NCBI RefSeq assembly: GCF_000091325.1
Contig: NC_014012.1
Span: 496,001 to 560,000 of the forward strand
Reading direction: 5' to 3'
Source: Shewanella violacea DSS12
GTDB taxonomy: Bacteria > Pseudomonadota > Gammaproteobacteria > Enterobacterales > Shewanellaceae
Length of the DNA stretch: 64,000 nt
Shown: positions 1 through 9,749 of the stretch, piece by piece
Numbering within the stretch: position 1 is the stretch's first letter
Layout of the letters: each line of letters starts with the position of its first letter
Translations under genes and position numbers: made by a program
Notes under the pieces: generated by a model
Told to the model about the DNA's origin: nothing
Database searches by the model: none
The model's input: the letters and a program-made list of their open reading frames with translations, nothing else

Positions 1-79
1 TACGGGCTAGGATCGTGTGACCGACGTAACCCAATAGGATACCTAGTACTAAGCTTGCAATAATTAAGGGCCATTCCAT
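1..79 (-). CDS. zapG: ZapG/YhcB (DUF1043) inner-membrane protein, N-terminal fragment
   Basis: The gene runs off the left edge; only the first 26 codons are present. They begin MEWPLIIASLVLGILLGYVG, a single N-terminal membrane anchor typical of the DUF1043 family (ZapG/YhcB), which works in cell-envelope growth and division. An AAAGGAG Shine-Dalgarno sits 6 nt before the ATG. The gene is divergent from zapE, the same arrangement as yhcB/yhcM in Escherichia coli, and this supports the call more than the short peptide does. The cytoplasmic part cannot be judged. Confidence 0.75.
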   Translation of the reverse strand, partial: MEWPLIIASLVLGILLGYVGHTILAR

Positions 80-181
80 ATAAAACTCCTTTACAGCAGG
101 AACTGAAAAATTCGAATAAACAATTATTGCTGGCATGATACCATCTAGACGTTCATTTAAGCATTAAAGAGATTATTTTAC

Positions 182-1288
182 GTGTCCCAGCTAACTCCAT
201 GGCAGCATTACCAGCAAGACTTGACTCGAGATGAGTTTTCATACGATCCAGCGCAGGAACAAGCGGTAAAAAGTTTGCAGCGTGTGTTTGATGAAATTCA
301 GCTTATTAGTAGTAAGCCGACTTTAGTCAAAAAGGTATTTTCGCTTTTGGGGGCAAAACAGCAGACGGTTCAGGGGCTATATCTCTGGGGCGGAGTGGGG
401 CGTGGCAAAACCTACTTGATGGATACCTTCTATGATGCTTTGCCTGGAGAGAGAAAATTACGGGCACATTTCCATCGCTTCATGCATCAGGTGCATTTAG
501 ATCTCGATAATCTAAAAGGACAGAGAGACCCTCTGTTGACGATAGCAAAGCAGATGGCAGAGAAGTATCAGGTTATCTGCTTCGATGAGTTCTTCGTGTC
601 GGACATTACCGATGCCATGTTACTCGGAACCTTATTTCAAGCCCTATTTAAAGAGGGAGTAGCGCTAGTCGCGACCTCCAATATCATTCCCGATGAACTC
701 TACCGTAATGGCTTGCAGCGAGCGCGTTTTCTGCCTGCCATCGCGCTGATCAACCAACATTGCCAAATCCTTAACGTGGACTCAGGCATCGACTATCGTC
801 TGCGTACTCTCGAGCAGGCGGAGATTTACCACTTTCCTCTGGATGTTAAGGCTGATACTAATTTACTCTCGTATTTTGATAGGTTGGCACCCGAGTCTGA
901 AGTGTCACTGGATGGGATAGAGGTTGATGGCCGTAATATAAGTATAAGAAAACAGGCTCAAGGAGTTTTGTTACTGGATTTTCTTGCTCTGTGTGATGGT
1001 CCTAGAAGTCAGAGAGATTATATGGAACTTGCCTGCTTGTATCATACAGTCTTACTCAGCGGGGTTAAGCAGATGGGTGATAAGCTCACCGGCGATGATA
1101 TAGCCCGACGTTTTCTCGCCATGGTGGATGAGTTTTATGAGCGCAATGTCAAACTCATCATCTCAGCTGAAGTATCTTTAGAAGATATCTATACTGAAGG
1201 CTTGTTGAGTTTCGAATTCAGACGTTGTCGTTCACGTCTCACCGAGATGCAATCCCATGACTATCTGGCTTTAGAGCACCTGCCATAG
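182..1288 (+). CDS. zapE: Cell division ATPase ZapE (AFG1-like)
   Basis: AFG1/ZapE-family P-loop ATPase of 368 aa, about the usual length. ZapE associates with the Z-ring under stress in E. coli. The Walker A motif GGVGRGKT is at residues 70-77 and Walker B VICFDEFF at about 131-138, followed by the family's SDITDAMLL stretch. The start is GTG with a modest AAAGAG upstream; no better in-frame start is seen. It is divergent from zapG and precedes rplM-rpsI, matching the conserved zapE-rplM-rpsI order. A 250-bp gap with its own promoter and leader separates it from rplM, so co-transcription is not required. Confidence 0.93.
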   Translation: MSQLTPWQHYQQDLTRDEFSYDPAQEQAVKSLQRVFDEIQLISSKPTLVKKVFSLLGAKQQTVQGLYLWGGVGRGKTYLMDTFYDALPGERKLRAHFHRFMHQVHLDLDNLKGQRDPLLTIAKQMAEKYQVICFDEFFVSDITDAMLLGTLFQALFKEGVALVATSNIIPDELYRNGLQRARFLPAIALINQHCQILNVDSGIDYRLRTLEQAEIYHFPLDVKADTNLLSYFDRLAPESEVSLDGIEVDGRNISIRKQAQGVLLLDFLALCDGPRSQRDYMELACLYHTVLLSGVKQMGDKLTGDDIARRFLAMVDEFYERNVKLIISAEVSLEDIYTEGLLSFEFRRCRSRLTEMQSHDYLALEHLP

Positions 1289-1383
1289 GCTACATATTTC
1301 ATCTTTTATGGCTTACAGAGACTAGGGAGTTATTTAAATCACCTGCACTGCAAATTTTAGGTGATTTTTAGCTCATCTTTGTC

Positions 1384-1389
1384 TATAAT
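1384..1389 (+). promoter_or_regulatory. Candidate -10 element of the rplM-rpsI promoter
   Basis: A perfect TATAAT lies about 150 nt before rplM. The matching -35 region is poor (GTGATT at 17-bp spacing), so the call rests on the -10 box and on the need for a promoter between zapE and a ribosomal-protein operon. Confidence 0.4.
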
Positions 1390-1481
1390 CCGCCACCTGC
1401 CCTCGTTACTCCATCGATTAGATGGAAGTTGTAAAGCCTAATTCTTTGCTCGAAGGGGTGGGGAATGGCACTATTTGTGTT

Positions 1482-1500
1482 TTTACCAATTCTTGGTAAA
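1482..1500 (+). promoter_or_regulatory. Perfect stem-loop in the rplM leader
   Basis: An 8-bp perfect stem (TTTACCAA/TTGGTAAA) with a 3-nt TTC loop lies 38 nt before the rplM start and inside its predicted 5' leader. Ribosomal protein L13 is known to repress its own mRNA in E. coli through the leader. That this hairpin is the L13 target is inference. There is no T-run behind it, so it is not a simple terminator. Confidence 0.4.
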
Positions 1501-1538
1501 GCATTTGAGACAGAATTTTAACATTGGGTTTTTGTAAA

Positions 1539-1970
1539 ATGAAGACTACTTTTACTGCTACACCAGAGACAGTCACTCGCGAGTGGTTTGTTGTTGACGC
1601 TGAAGGTAAAACTTTGGGTCGTATCGCTACTGAAATTGCTTCACGTCTACGTGGCAAGCATAAGCCAGAGTATACACCTCATGTTGATACCGGTGATTAC
1701 ATCATCGTTATCAATGCTGAAAAAGTTACCGTCACTGGTAATAAAGCGAAAGGCAAAGTGTACTACTCGCATTCAGGTTTCATCGGTGGCATCAAGCAGA
1801 TCACCTTTGAAAAGCTGCAAGCTCATAAGCCAGAAATGATTATCGAGAAAGCAGTTAAGGGTATGTTACCTAAAGGTCCTTTAGGACGTGCCATGTTCCG
1901 TAAACTTAAAGTTTATGCTGGTACAGAACATAACCACGCTGCACAACAACCTCAAGTTCTTGATATCTAA
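1539..1970 (+). CDS. rplM: 50S ribosomal protein L13
   Basis: Large-subunit ribosomal protein L13, 143 aa, close to the E. coli length of 142. I chose the ATG at 1539 ([12 protein letters not shown]...) rather than the in-frame ATG at 1524, because the family starts MKTF-A-PETV and the upstream five codons are not conserved. The signature GKTLGRIA and the motif [10 protein letters not shown] are intact. It is followed 14 nt later by rpsI, the classic L13-S9 operon. The Shine-Dalgarno is weak, consistent with a leader that controls translation. Confidence 0.97.
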   Translation: MKTTFTATPETVTREWFVVDAEGKTLGRIATEIASRLRGKHKPEYTPHVDTGDYIIVINAEKVTVTGNKAKGKVYYSHSGFIGGIKQITFEKLQAHKPEMIIEKAVKGMLPKGPLGRAMFRKLKVYAGTEHNHAAQQPQVLDI

Positions 1971-1984
1971 ACGGGATTAAGCTA

Positions 1985-2377
1985 ATGGCTGCAACTCAGT
2001 ACTACGGCACTGGCCGTCGCAAAACATCTACTGCACGCGTATTCGCGAAAGCAGGAACTGGCAACATAGTTGTCAATCAACTTCCACTAGATCAGTATTT
2101 TGGTCGTGAAACTGCTCGTATGGTTGTTCGTCAACCACTAGAGCTAGTTGAAATGACTGACAAACTAGATATCTATGTAACTGTAAAGGGCGGTGGTATC
2201 ACTGGCCAAGCAGGTGCAATTCGTCACGGTATTACCCGTGCATTGTTGGAACTTGATGAAGCTCTACGTCCATCTCTACGTGCTGCTGGTTTTGTTACCC
2301 GTGATGCTCGTAAAGTTGAGCGTAAGAAAGTTGGTCTACGTAAATCACGTAAGAAGCCACAATTCTCAAAGCGTTAA
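1985..2377 (+). CDS. rpsI: 30S ribosomal protein S9
   Basis: Small-subunit ribosomal protein S9, 130 aa, the standard bacterial length. It has the N-terminal [15 protein letters not shown] and the invariant basic C-terminal tail ending QFSKR, which reaches the P-site tRNA. It is the second gene of the rplM-rpsI operon and is followed by a strong intrinsic terminator. In Pseudomonas, as I recall, petABC follows rpsI; here DUF2065-purA does (see findings). Confidence 0.98.
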   Translation: MAATQYYGTGRRKTSTARVFAKAGTGNIVVNQLPLDQYFGRETARMVVRQPLELVEMTDKLDIYVTVKGGGITGQAGAIRHGITRALLELDEALRPSLRAAGFVTRDARKVERKKVGLRKSRKKPQFSKR

Positions 2378-2398
2378 TTTTTCGCTATCGAGAACTCA

Positions 2399-2426
2399 AA
2401 AAACCCAGCTTATGCTGGGTTTTTTA
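2399..2426 (+). terminator. Intrinsic terminator of rplM-rpsI
   Basis: Stem AACCCAGC (2402-2409), loop TTAT, stem GCTGGGTT (2414-2421), followed by a T-run. Confidence 0.9.
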
Positions 2427-2516
2427 TTGCCTGAAAATAGACCATCCCCTTACCTATTTGTTAATCTAATCCTAATCCCATTCAATTTTACTGTACGCTA
2501 TCCGGAATTTTAATTT

Positions 2517-2705
2517 ATGTCACTACAGCTAATCATGCTAGCGTTAGGAATTGTGCTTGTTATCGAAGGAATAGGGCCACTATTATTTCCTAATCGCTGG
2601 AGAGCGTATTTAAAGGAAATTTCGAACCAAAATCAGCAACTTCTGCAACGTTTGGGTGGTGGTTTAGTAACCGCTGGTATCGTTTTGTTGATTATTTTTT
2701 CATAA
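2517..2705 (+). CDS. yjeT: DUF2065 family small membrane protein (YjeT-like)
   Basis: A 62-aa protein with two hydrophobic segments (about residues 5-25 and 45-61) and a short polar loop containing FPNRWRAYLKEIS, the hallmark of DUF2065/YjeT. Its function is unknown. In E. coli and Pseudomonas this family lies between hflC and purA. Here it still precedes purA, but rpsI rather than hflC is upstream; hflC is 58 kb away at the other end of the window. Confidence 0.85.
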   Translation: MSLQLIMLALGIVLVIEGIGPLLFPNRWRAYLKEISNQNQQLLQRLGGGLVTAGIVLLIIFS

Positions 2706-2738
2706 ATTACTTGCCTACCGCCCCTATAGATCTGCTAA

Positions 2739-4067
<1,329 letters not shown>

Positions 4068-4074
4068 TAGAAAG

Positions 4075-4097
4075 AGGCCGCATATAGCGGCCTTTTT
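4075..4097 (+). terminator. Intrinsic terminator of purA
   Basis: Stem AGGCCGC (4075-4081), loop ATATA, stem GCGGCCT (4087-4093), then five T residues. Confidence 0.9.
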
Positions 4098-4316
4098 ATT
4101 GCTTCTTATATTGAGATATAGGCTTATAGCAAATGCATGCTGTACTCAAGAAATGAGTTATACTGCCGATGACCTATTATGTACCCAATAGGCGAGTATT
4201 GATGTGACAAGGTATTTACCGATAATCGAGTGTCTTGTCCGATCACTACTTATGTTTATGACATTTTCGCGAGAGAGCTCATGCTACAAGAAGTGCTAAA
4301 AGTTTCATCGAAAATC

Positions 4317-4943
4317 ATGTGGCGTTATCTGTTGTTATCGATAGTGACGCTTACGCCAGCTTTGTGCTGGGCCGAAACCGAGACTCAAGCCGTGGATATC
4401 TATAGTCAGGAGCAGTTAATTGAACTGATCAGGACCAAACAATATCTTACACGAGTCACGGGGGATGATTGTCAGTTAGTCCAAGATATTGAGGCGAGAG
4501 CCGAGGTGCTCAAGCAGCCCCTGTATCAGTATCTTTGGGCCGAGATGCTTAATCATGGTATTTGTGTAAAAGCAAACCCACCGAGAGGCATCTCTTTACT
4601 GCGTGACTCTGCCGAGCAGGGGAGCGCCGAGGCTATGCTCAGGATTGCCGAGTACTATCACGATGGACATTTTGTGATACAAGATCGTGAGAGAGCCATT
4701 CATTATGTGATGCCCGCAGCGGCCAATGGCGACCTGCCGTCACGTATGATGCTAGTTAGACTTTTTGGTGAAGGCTATGGTAGCCCAAGAGATTTTGAGT
4801 TGGGATATCACTGGCTATACAACGATGTATTTAGTGATGAGGCGACCAAAGAGCAAGCCTTAAAATTATTGAAGGTGCTAGAGCAGAAGATGCCGCCCAG
4901 CGCAGTAGCTAGGGCAAAACAGGAGCACCTGAGATCCCGATAA
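4317..4943 (+). CDS. motX: Sodium-driven polar flagellar motor protein MotX (Sel1-like repeats)
   Basis: MotX is a periplasmic component of the T-ring that couples the stator to polar flagellar rotation in Vibrio and Shewanella. From the ATG at 4317 the product is 208 aa, near the Vibrio 211 aa, with a signal peptide of about 19 residues ending LCWA. The family's DDCQLVQDI stretch follows, then Sel1-like helical repeats (GISLLRDSAEQGSAEA, AIHYVMPAAANGD) and the ending PPSAVARAKQEH. An in-frame ATG at 4281 with GAGAGAG upstream would lengthen the n-region by 12 residues and cannot be excluded. motX next to rnr is, from memory, a Shewanella arrangement. Other flagellar genes are not in the window. 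Confidence 0.85.
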   Translation: MWRYLLLSIVTLTPALCWAETETQAVDIYSQEQLIELIRTKQYLTRVTGDDCQLVQDIEARAEVLKQPLYQYLWAEMLNHGICVKANPPRGISLLRDSAEQGSAEAMLRIAEYYHDGHFVIQDRERAIHYVMPAAANGDLPSRMMLVRLFGEGYGSPRDFELGYHWLYNDVFSDEATKEQALKLLKVLEQKMPPSAVARAKQEHLRSR

Positions 4944-5011
4944 ACAGTACCAGTTACCTATTCGTAATTGGTATGACCCGGAATGTTCCGGGAAAATATT
5001 TGAGATATTGA

Positions 5012-7501
5012 ATGATCAAAGATCCGCATTTAAAGCGTGAACAAGATAATTACGAGAACCCCATTCCAAGCCGTGAGTTTATTTTAGAATACTTACGTTC
5101 AGAAACATCCCCATTAAATCGTGAACGCATAGCACAGGCGCTTAAACTCGAAGGAGAGGAGCAGCTTGAGGCGCTTAGACGCCGTTTGCGTGCCATGGAG
5201 CGGGACGGGCAGCTTGTATTTACCCGTGGGCAGGCTTATGGCCTCCCAGAGCGTATGGACCTGCTTACAGGTACTATCATAGGTCACAGAGACGGTTTTG
5301 GCTTCTTGAAGCTGGAGGGGGGCGGTGACGACCTCTTCATCAATAACCGTGACATGATGATGTATTTCCACGGCGACAAGGTATTGGCGCAGAAGGCTGG
5401 AGTCGATCGTAAGGGTCGTCGCGAAGCACGTATTGTACGTCTGGTCGAGCAGAGAGCCGCTGCCTTAGTTGGGCGTTTCCATCTGGATTCCGGCATGGCT
5501 TTCGTCATTGCCGATGACAGGCGTATAGGCCAAGAGATACTTATTGCCGATGAAGACCGTAACGGTGCTCGCCAAGGTGATGTAGTGGTGCTCGAATTGA
5601 CACGTCGTCCGGGCCGCTATGTGAAGGCCGCAGGTAAAGTTACCGAAGTTTTAGGTAAGCAGCTTGCTCCGGGTATGGAGATCGAGATAGCCCTGCGTAA
5701 CTACGATCTGCCACATACCTGGTCGAGTCTGATTGAGAAGAAGCTGCGCGCTATTCCCGATGAAGTGACTGAAGATGACAAAGAGGGTCGAGTGGATCTA
5801 CGCCACTTGCCTTTAGTGACCATAGATGGCGAAGATGCCCGCGATTTTGATGATGCGGTTTATGCCGAAGCCAAAAAGAGCGGTGGCTGGCGTCTTTGGG
5901 TAGCTATTGCCGATGTGAGCCATTATGTGCGCACCGAATCGGCATTAGATAAGGAAGCACGCGCTCGAGGAAACTCGGTGTACTTCCCATCACAAGTTAT
6001 TCCTATGCTGCCAGAAAAAATCTCTAATGGCTTATGTTCTTTAATGCCTGAGGTTGATCGTTTATGTATGGTTGCCGAGATGACTATCTCAGCAGCAGGT
6101 AAACTATCTGGATATAAATTCTATCCGGCGGTTATGCATTCTCATGCTCGTCTGACCTATACCCAGGTTGCCGATATGCTTGAAGGCGGTGAGGTGAGTG
6201 ATAAGCTCAAACCTATATTCCCCCATCTGCAGACGTTGCAATCCTTGTATCTGACTCTGGATGTGACACGTGCACAACGAGGCGCCATCGCATTTGAGAC
6301 CACTGAGACTCAGTTTGTTTTCAATGCCGAGCGCAAAATTGACAGCATAGTGCCGAGAAATCGTAACCAGGCCCATAAGATCATCGAAGAGTGCATGATC
6401 TTGGCTAACGTGGCATCGGCCAAGTTCGTCAAGAAGCACAAGGGCGAAGTCTTATACCGAGTCCATGAGTCTCCATCTGAGCAGAAGTTGACTAACTTTA
6501 AAGACTTCCTCAAGGAACGTGGCCTGACCATGGGCGGCGGACTTCAGCCAACACCCACTGATTATCAGGCGCTGATGGAGTCGATCACTGAAAGACCCGA
6601 TGCCGAGCTTATCCAGATCATGTTACTGCGCTCTATGAAGCAAGCGGTTTACACACCGGATAATGAAGGACACTTTGGTTTAGCCTTAGAAGCCTATTCG
6701 CATTTTACTTCGCCAATTCGTCGTTACCCTGACTTGATCTTGCATCGCGTTATTCGCTTCCTGCTGGCGAAAGAACAGGCAGAGACAACAGAAAAATGGA
6801 CACCGGGTGGTGGTTATAACTACCAGCTCGAAGAGTTAGATCTTCTTGGTGTCGAGTGTTCGACTACAGAGCGCCGCGCCGATGAGGCGACACGCGATGT
6901 TAGCGATTGGCTCAAATGTGAGTTTATGCAAGATCACGTGGGCGATACCTTCGACGCAGTAGTGGCCTCGGTTACTCATTTCGGCATGTTCGTCCGCCTG
7001 AATAAACTGTTTATCGATGGTTTAGTGCATATCTCCAGTCTTGGTAGCGATTACTACCAATATGATAATATGCGTCAACGTCTGGTTGGAGAGTCATCCG
7101 GTCAGGTATACCAGATAGGCGATAAGGTCAGAGTTAAGGTGGCTAGCGTCAATCTGGATGACAGACAGATAGACCTAATGATGGAAGGCGACTCAGGCGG
7201 AAAACCTGGCTCTCGTCGAGGCAAGAAACCTATGACGGCTCGTGATCGAGTCAATGCAGAGGGCGCTAAGCTAGGTAAAGCAGATAAGAGCGGTAAACCT
7301 AAGCGACGCGGTTCTCGCTCAAAATCTGCGGCAGGTAAAGCTGCTGCTGATTCAGATAAAACCAATACAAGCGGTGGAGCTAAAAAGTCCGGCGCTAAAA
7401 CCAAGACCACGGCTAAGAAGTCGAAGGCTAAAAAGTCTTCAGCAAAAAAGGCTTCAGTAAAAAAGAGCCCGGCTAAGCGTAAAGTCAAAGCAAGTAAGTA
7501 A
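5012..7501 (+). CDS. rnr: Ribonuclease R
   Basis: RNase R is a processive 3'-5' exoribonuclease that degrades structured RNA and takes part in rRNA and trans-translation quality control. The 829-aa protein has an N-terminal winged-helix region (about 20-85), cold-shock/OB domains (about 85-230), the RNB catalytic domain with [12 protein letters not shown] near 272-283, an S1 domain (about 645-725), and a Lys/Ser/Ala-rich tail of about 95 residues. E. coli RNase R also has a basic tail, but this one is especially repetitive (many KKS/AKK units). It is followed 15 nt later by rlmB, its usual partner. Confidence 0.97.
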   Translation: MIKDPHLKREQDNYENPIPSREFILEYLRSETSPLNRERIAQALKLEGEEQLEALRRRLRAMERDGQLVFTRGQAYGLPERMDLLTGTIIGHRDGFGFLKLEGGGDDLFINNRDMMMYFHGDKVLAQKAGVDRKGRREARIVRLVEQRAAALVGRFHLDSGMAFVIADDRRIGQEILIADEDRNGARQGDVVVLELTRRPGRYVKAAGKVTEVLGKQLAPGMEIEIALRNYDLPHTWSSLIEKKLRAIPDEVTEDDKEGRVDLRHLPLVTIDGEDARDFDDAVYAEAKKSGGWRLWVAIADVSHYVRTESALDKEARARGNSVYFPSQVIPMLPEKISNGLCSLMPEVDRLCMVAEMTISAAGKLSGYKFYPAVMHSHARLTYTQVADMLEGGEVSDKLKPIFPHLQTLQSLYLTLDVTRAQRGAIAFETTETQFVFNAERKIDSIVPRNRNQAHKIIEECMILANVASAKFVKKHKGEVLYRVHESPSEQKLTNFKDFLKERGLTMGGGLQPTPTDYQALMESITERPDAELIQIMLLRSMKQAVYTPDNEGHFGLALEAYSHFTSPIRRYPDLILHRVIRFLLAKEQAETTEKWTPGGGYNYQLEELDLLGVECSTTERRADEATRDVSDWLKCEFMQDHVGDTFDAVVASVTHFGMFVRLNKLFIDGLVHISSLGSDYYQYDNMRQRLVGESSGQVYQIGDKVRVKVASVNLDDRQIDLMMEGDSGGKPGSRRGKKPMTARDRVNAEGAKLGKADKSGKPKRRGSRSKSAAGKAAADSDKTNTSGGAKKSGAKTKTTAKKSKAKKSSAKKASVKKSPAKRKVKASK

Positions 7502-7516
7502 TAGAGATAGTAATAG

Positions 7517-8272
7517 ATGAAAAAACAAGATATCACCTTTGGTATTCACGCCGTTGAAGCGGTTCTTAAACATAGCCCTGAGCGCGTAATCGAACTTTGG
7601 GTACTGTTGGGCCGTGATGACAAGCGTCTCATGCCGATCCTTGAGAGTGCGGCTGAGTATGGGGTCTCTGTACAGTATGCGGCTCGTAAGGTATTGGATG
7701 ACAAGTCAGGTGGTGGTCAACACCAAGGTGTGTTAGCCCGAGTTAAGGCTGTCAAGCAGCTCAATGATAAAGACTTAACTGCTCTGCTTGATAAGATAGA
7801 AGTTGAGAACACTGAGACACCTTTCTTGCTGATCCTCGATGGTGTTACTGACCCACACAATTTAGGCGCTTGTCTGCGTAATGCAGATGCTGCCGGTGTT
7901 CATGGGGTTATCGTGCCTCGTGATAACTCTGTGGGTCTAACACCAACTGTGAGCAAGGTAGCTTGTGGCGCCGCAGAGGTAGTGCCTTTGTTTCAGGTGA
8001 CCAACCTGGCTCGCACCATGAAGAGTTTACAAGATAAAGGTGTCTGGATTGTCGGCGCTGCCGGTGAAGCAGAGCATAACTTGTATAAAGCCGATCTTAA
8101 AGGTTCACTGGCGATTGCCATGGGCGCCGAAGACAAGGGTCTACGTCGTCTAACTCGCGAAGGCTGTGACTCACTAGTTTCGATTCCTATGACAGGCTCA
8201 GTGTCCAGTTTGAACGTGTCAGTGGCATCTGGGGTCTGCTTGTTTGAGGCTGTACGCCAAAGATTGAGCTAA
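7517..8272 (+). CDS. rlmB: 23S rRNA (guanosine-2'-O-)-methyltransferase RlmB
   Basis: SpoU/TrmH-family SPOUT methyltransferase that modifies G2251 of 23S rRNA with S-adenosylmethionine. The 251-aa length fits. An N-terminal substrate-binding domain (GIHAVEAVL...) is followed by the three SpoU motifs: [13 protein letters not shown] (motif 1), [17 protein letters not shown] (motif 2) and [18 protein letters not shown] (motif 3), giving the trefoil-knot cofactor site. It lies 15 nt after rnr, so the two are almost certainly co-transcribed, and is followed by a long terminator hairpin. Confidence 0.96.
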   Translation: MKKQDITFGIHAVEAVLKHSPERVIELWVLLGRDDKRLMPILESAAEYGVSVQYAARKVLDDKSGGGQHQGVLARVKAVKQLNDKDLTALLDKIEVENTETPFLLILDGVTDPHNLGACLRNADAAGVHGVIVPRDNSVGLTPTVSKVACGAAEVVPLFQVTNLARTMKSLQDKGVWIVGAAGEAEHNLYKADLKGSLAIAMGAEDKGLRRLTREGCDSLVSIPMTGSVSSLNVSVASGVCLFEAVRQRLS

Positions 8273-8316
8273 TCGCCAATTCGATTAGGTTAATTTTTCT
8301 TTAGCCTTGATTCGTT

Positions 8317-8353
8317 GAATGCCGATAGGATTTAGATCCTGTCGGCATTTTTG
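8317..8353 (+). terminator. Intrinsic terminator after rnr-rlmB
   Basis: A long stem, AATGCCGATAGGAT paired with ATCCTGTCGGCATT around a TTAG loop, followed by T residues. One G-T pair is tolerated in the middle. Confidence 0.85.
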
Positions 8354-8430
8354 TATCTGTTTTTGTCCATTTGATGGTGTGTTGTAGGTTGTGCTTTCAT
8401 AGTTATCTATCACCTCCGGTGAGGTATGTG

Positions 8431-8518
8431 CAGATACTTCTGCAAGACGCCGCAAGCACGTCCGTGTGGGCTCTGCCAAAACGTCCCTGTTTTGGAAGCT
8501 CGCAGCCGTATCTACACT
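8431..8518. repeat. Dispersed intergenic repeat, module A copy 1
   Basis: Shares with the copies at 8825 and 23200 the order CTTCTGC..GCCG, CCGTGTGGGCTC, CCAAAAC, GTTTTGG, AAGC, CAGCCGTATCTACAC. CCAAAAC and GTTTTGG form a 7-bp stem with a short loop. It has no coding content and lies just downstream of a terminator. Confidence 0.75.
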
Positions 8519-8824
8519 ACGTTATTAACAAGCAGGTTCTTTTTCCGATTTGACCTCTACTGTGCTGGGTAGCAATCCACAGACCTTGCCAAGAGCAAGT
8601 TTGAGTACACTTTCTGTTGTTGGCCTTGGGCAATATAGGAATTTGGTTGATCATTGAAGGTCGTACTTTCAATGTTACTTATAGCTTGCGGCGGTGCAGT
8701 GCATGGTCTTGTATGTTCCAGACATGCATAAGACATTTCCTATATCCCTATAGGTCAGATGCACCAATGTCGTGGAGGCAGGATGCTTAAGAGCGACCTT
8801 ATGTGCACTTTTTAATTTGAGAAG

Positions 8825-8920
8825 GTTCTGCGAGTCGCCGGCTCTTGATTTCAAAAGAGTACATCCGTGTGGGCTCGCCAAAATATCTTTGTTTTGGAAG
8901 CTTACAGCCGTATCTACACT
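8825..8920. repeat. Dispersed intergenic repeat, module A copy 2
   Basis: Same family as copy 1 and in the same orientation, with the extra segment GCTCTTGATTTC that it shares with copy 3 (23200-23299). The GCCAAAATA/GTTTTGG stem is slightly degraded compared with copies 1 and 3. Confidence 0.75.
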
Positions 8921-9201
8921 GGATGTTTTATAAGACAAAGCTCTCTTCTATTTTGCTTCATTTCTTAAACTTCATAACCATTTTCAGTGCCTATAAATGA
9001 TGACTGCTGGGGTAGTCATCAATTACACATCACTGTGTATCAATAATGACCAGTATAATTAAGTGTTATCTTTTAAAACAATGGGTTATTGTTATGTGGG
9101 AACATTGTCAAGACGCACTGATAATTTTTAAAAATGCTGCTCAGATAACAATGTTATCACTGCATCTGTTTAATAAGCTGTTAGCTGTCCAAAGAGGATT
9201 T

Positions 9202-9465
9202 ATGTTATTCATTAAGGAAAGCGAAACCACACTTACAATTTGGTGGAAATTTATAGGGTCAATTGTTCTTTTTGTTGTAGCAGTAGTTGCTGCTCTGACA
9301 GGAACACTATACATTCCGTCAAAATATGGATTCCTTACAGAGGAGTCTAGCCCTTTAACATTTATTGGGTTGGTTACTTTTGTCTTCCTTTTATCGGTAT
9401 TGTCGTTCTGGCAAGGTGGTTATGGAATATATAAAAAGTACATTGCTGAGCCGAATTGCAGCTAA
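9202..9465 (+). CDS. Hypothetical two-TM membrane protein carried as an integron-type cassette
   Basis: An 87-aa protein of unknown function with two hydrophobic segments (about residues 15-38 and 48-67) joined by a short loop, and a basic C-terminal end (YGIYKKYIAE). The start at 9202 is chosen because AGAGGA lies 5-6 nt upstream; the frame stays open back to an ATG at 9046, and an ATG at 9094 is possible, giving 123-139 aa. The TAA stop lies inside the first arm of an attC-like site, as in many Vibrio superintegron cassettes. No homologue is recognised. It is AT-rich and sits in a repeat-filled interval, both consistent with acquisition. Confidence 0.6.
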   Translation: MLFIKESETTLTIWWKFIGSIVLFVVAVVAALTGTLYIPSKYGFLTEESSPLTFIGLVTFVFLLSVLSFWQGGYGIYKKYIAEPNCS

Positions 9466-9556
9466 CAAGCTGCTAAATCAAGATTCATCAAGGCTGTCAG
9501 CCTTTTGCTGATAAAATCACCAGTCAGCACATGGTTTACTTATTAGCAGGGCGTTA
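9463..9556 (+). mobile_element. attC-like recombination site of an orphan gene cassette
   Basis: The 94-bp site begins TAACAAGCTGCTAA (9463-9476) and ends TTAGCAGGGCGTTA (9543-9556). The reverse complement of the end is TAACGCCCTGCTAA, so the arms pair as TAAC, a 3-nt mismatch (AAG versus GCC), then CTGCTAA. This is the layout of Vibrio cholerae repeats (TAAC-AAA-CGCC versus GGCG-GGC-GTTA). The length is within the attC range. The core-site consensus GTTRRRY is met at six of seven positions (GTTAAAG). There is no integrase or second attC in the window. No secondary-structure calculation was run. Confidence 0.6.
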
Positions 9557-9749
9557 AAGCATCTCTAATTGCTATATTTTCCTAATCTAAATCTCATGGG
9601 CTGGATGAAAGCTCTAACCCATTTCAGTCCAATAATTAGCTATACACCAATAAAACCTAAATCGAAGAGATTAATACTCAGGTGTAAACGCGGCAGTGAC
9701 CTTCGGCAGCAGGGATGCTGTCGTAGAGGCTATAGGGATATACTCGCGC
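9557..9749. other. Gene-free interval with repeat-like palindromes
   Basis: No gene is supported. The part from about 9690 to 9749 (GACCTTCGGCAGCAGGGATG and following) looks like another dispersed intergenic module leading directly into the 151-bp tandem repeat. The open frame at 9569-9760 has no ribosome-binding site and is not called. Confidence 0.45.

Larger units (their letters stand above)
8354..9201. other. Gene-free accessory interval between rlmB and the cassette ORF
   Basis: About 850 bp with no convincing gene. It holds two copies of a dispersed repeat (8431-8518 and 8825-8920), other repeat-like fragments between them (for example TATATCCCTATAG at about 8740, shared in part with about 9730 in reverse), a stem-loop GATGACT/AGTCATC (8999-9020) and a palindrome TACACATCACTGTGTA (9024-9039). 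The open frame on the minus strand at 8675-8938 is made largely of repeat sequence and is not called. Confidence 0.6.

Noticed and set aside
7102..7536. 144-codon frame antisense to the rnr 3' end
   Set aside because: An artefact of the Lys-rich tail, whose complement avoids stops; no independent evidence.
8675..8938. 87-codon open frame on the minus strand
   Set aside because: It runs through module A copy 2 and other repeat sequence, has no ribosome-binding site, and its product matches only translations of the same repeats.
9024..9039. Palindrome TACACATCACTGTGTA before the cassette ORF as a second attC site
   Set aside because: It lacks the TAAC and GTTA outer arms and has no bulged inner-arm structure.
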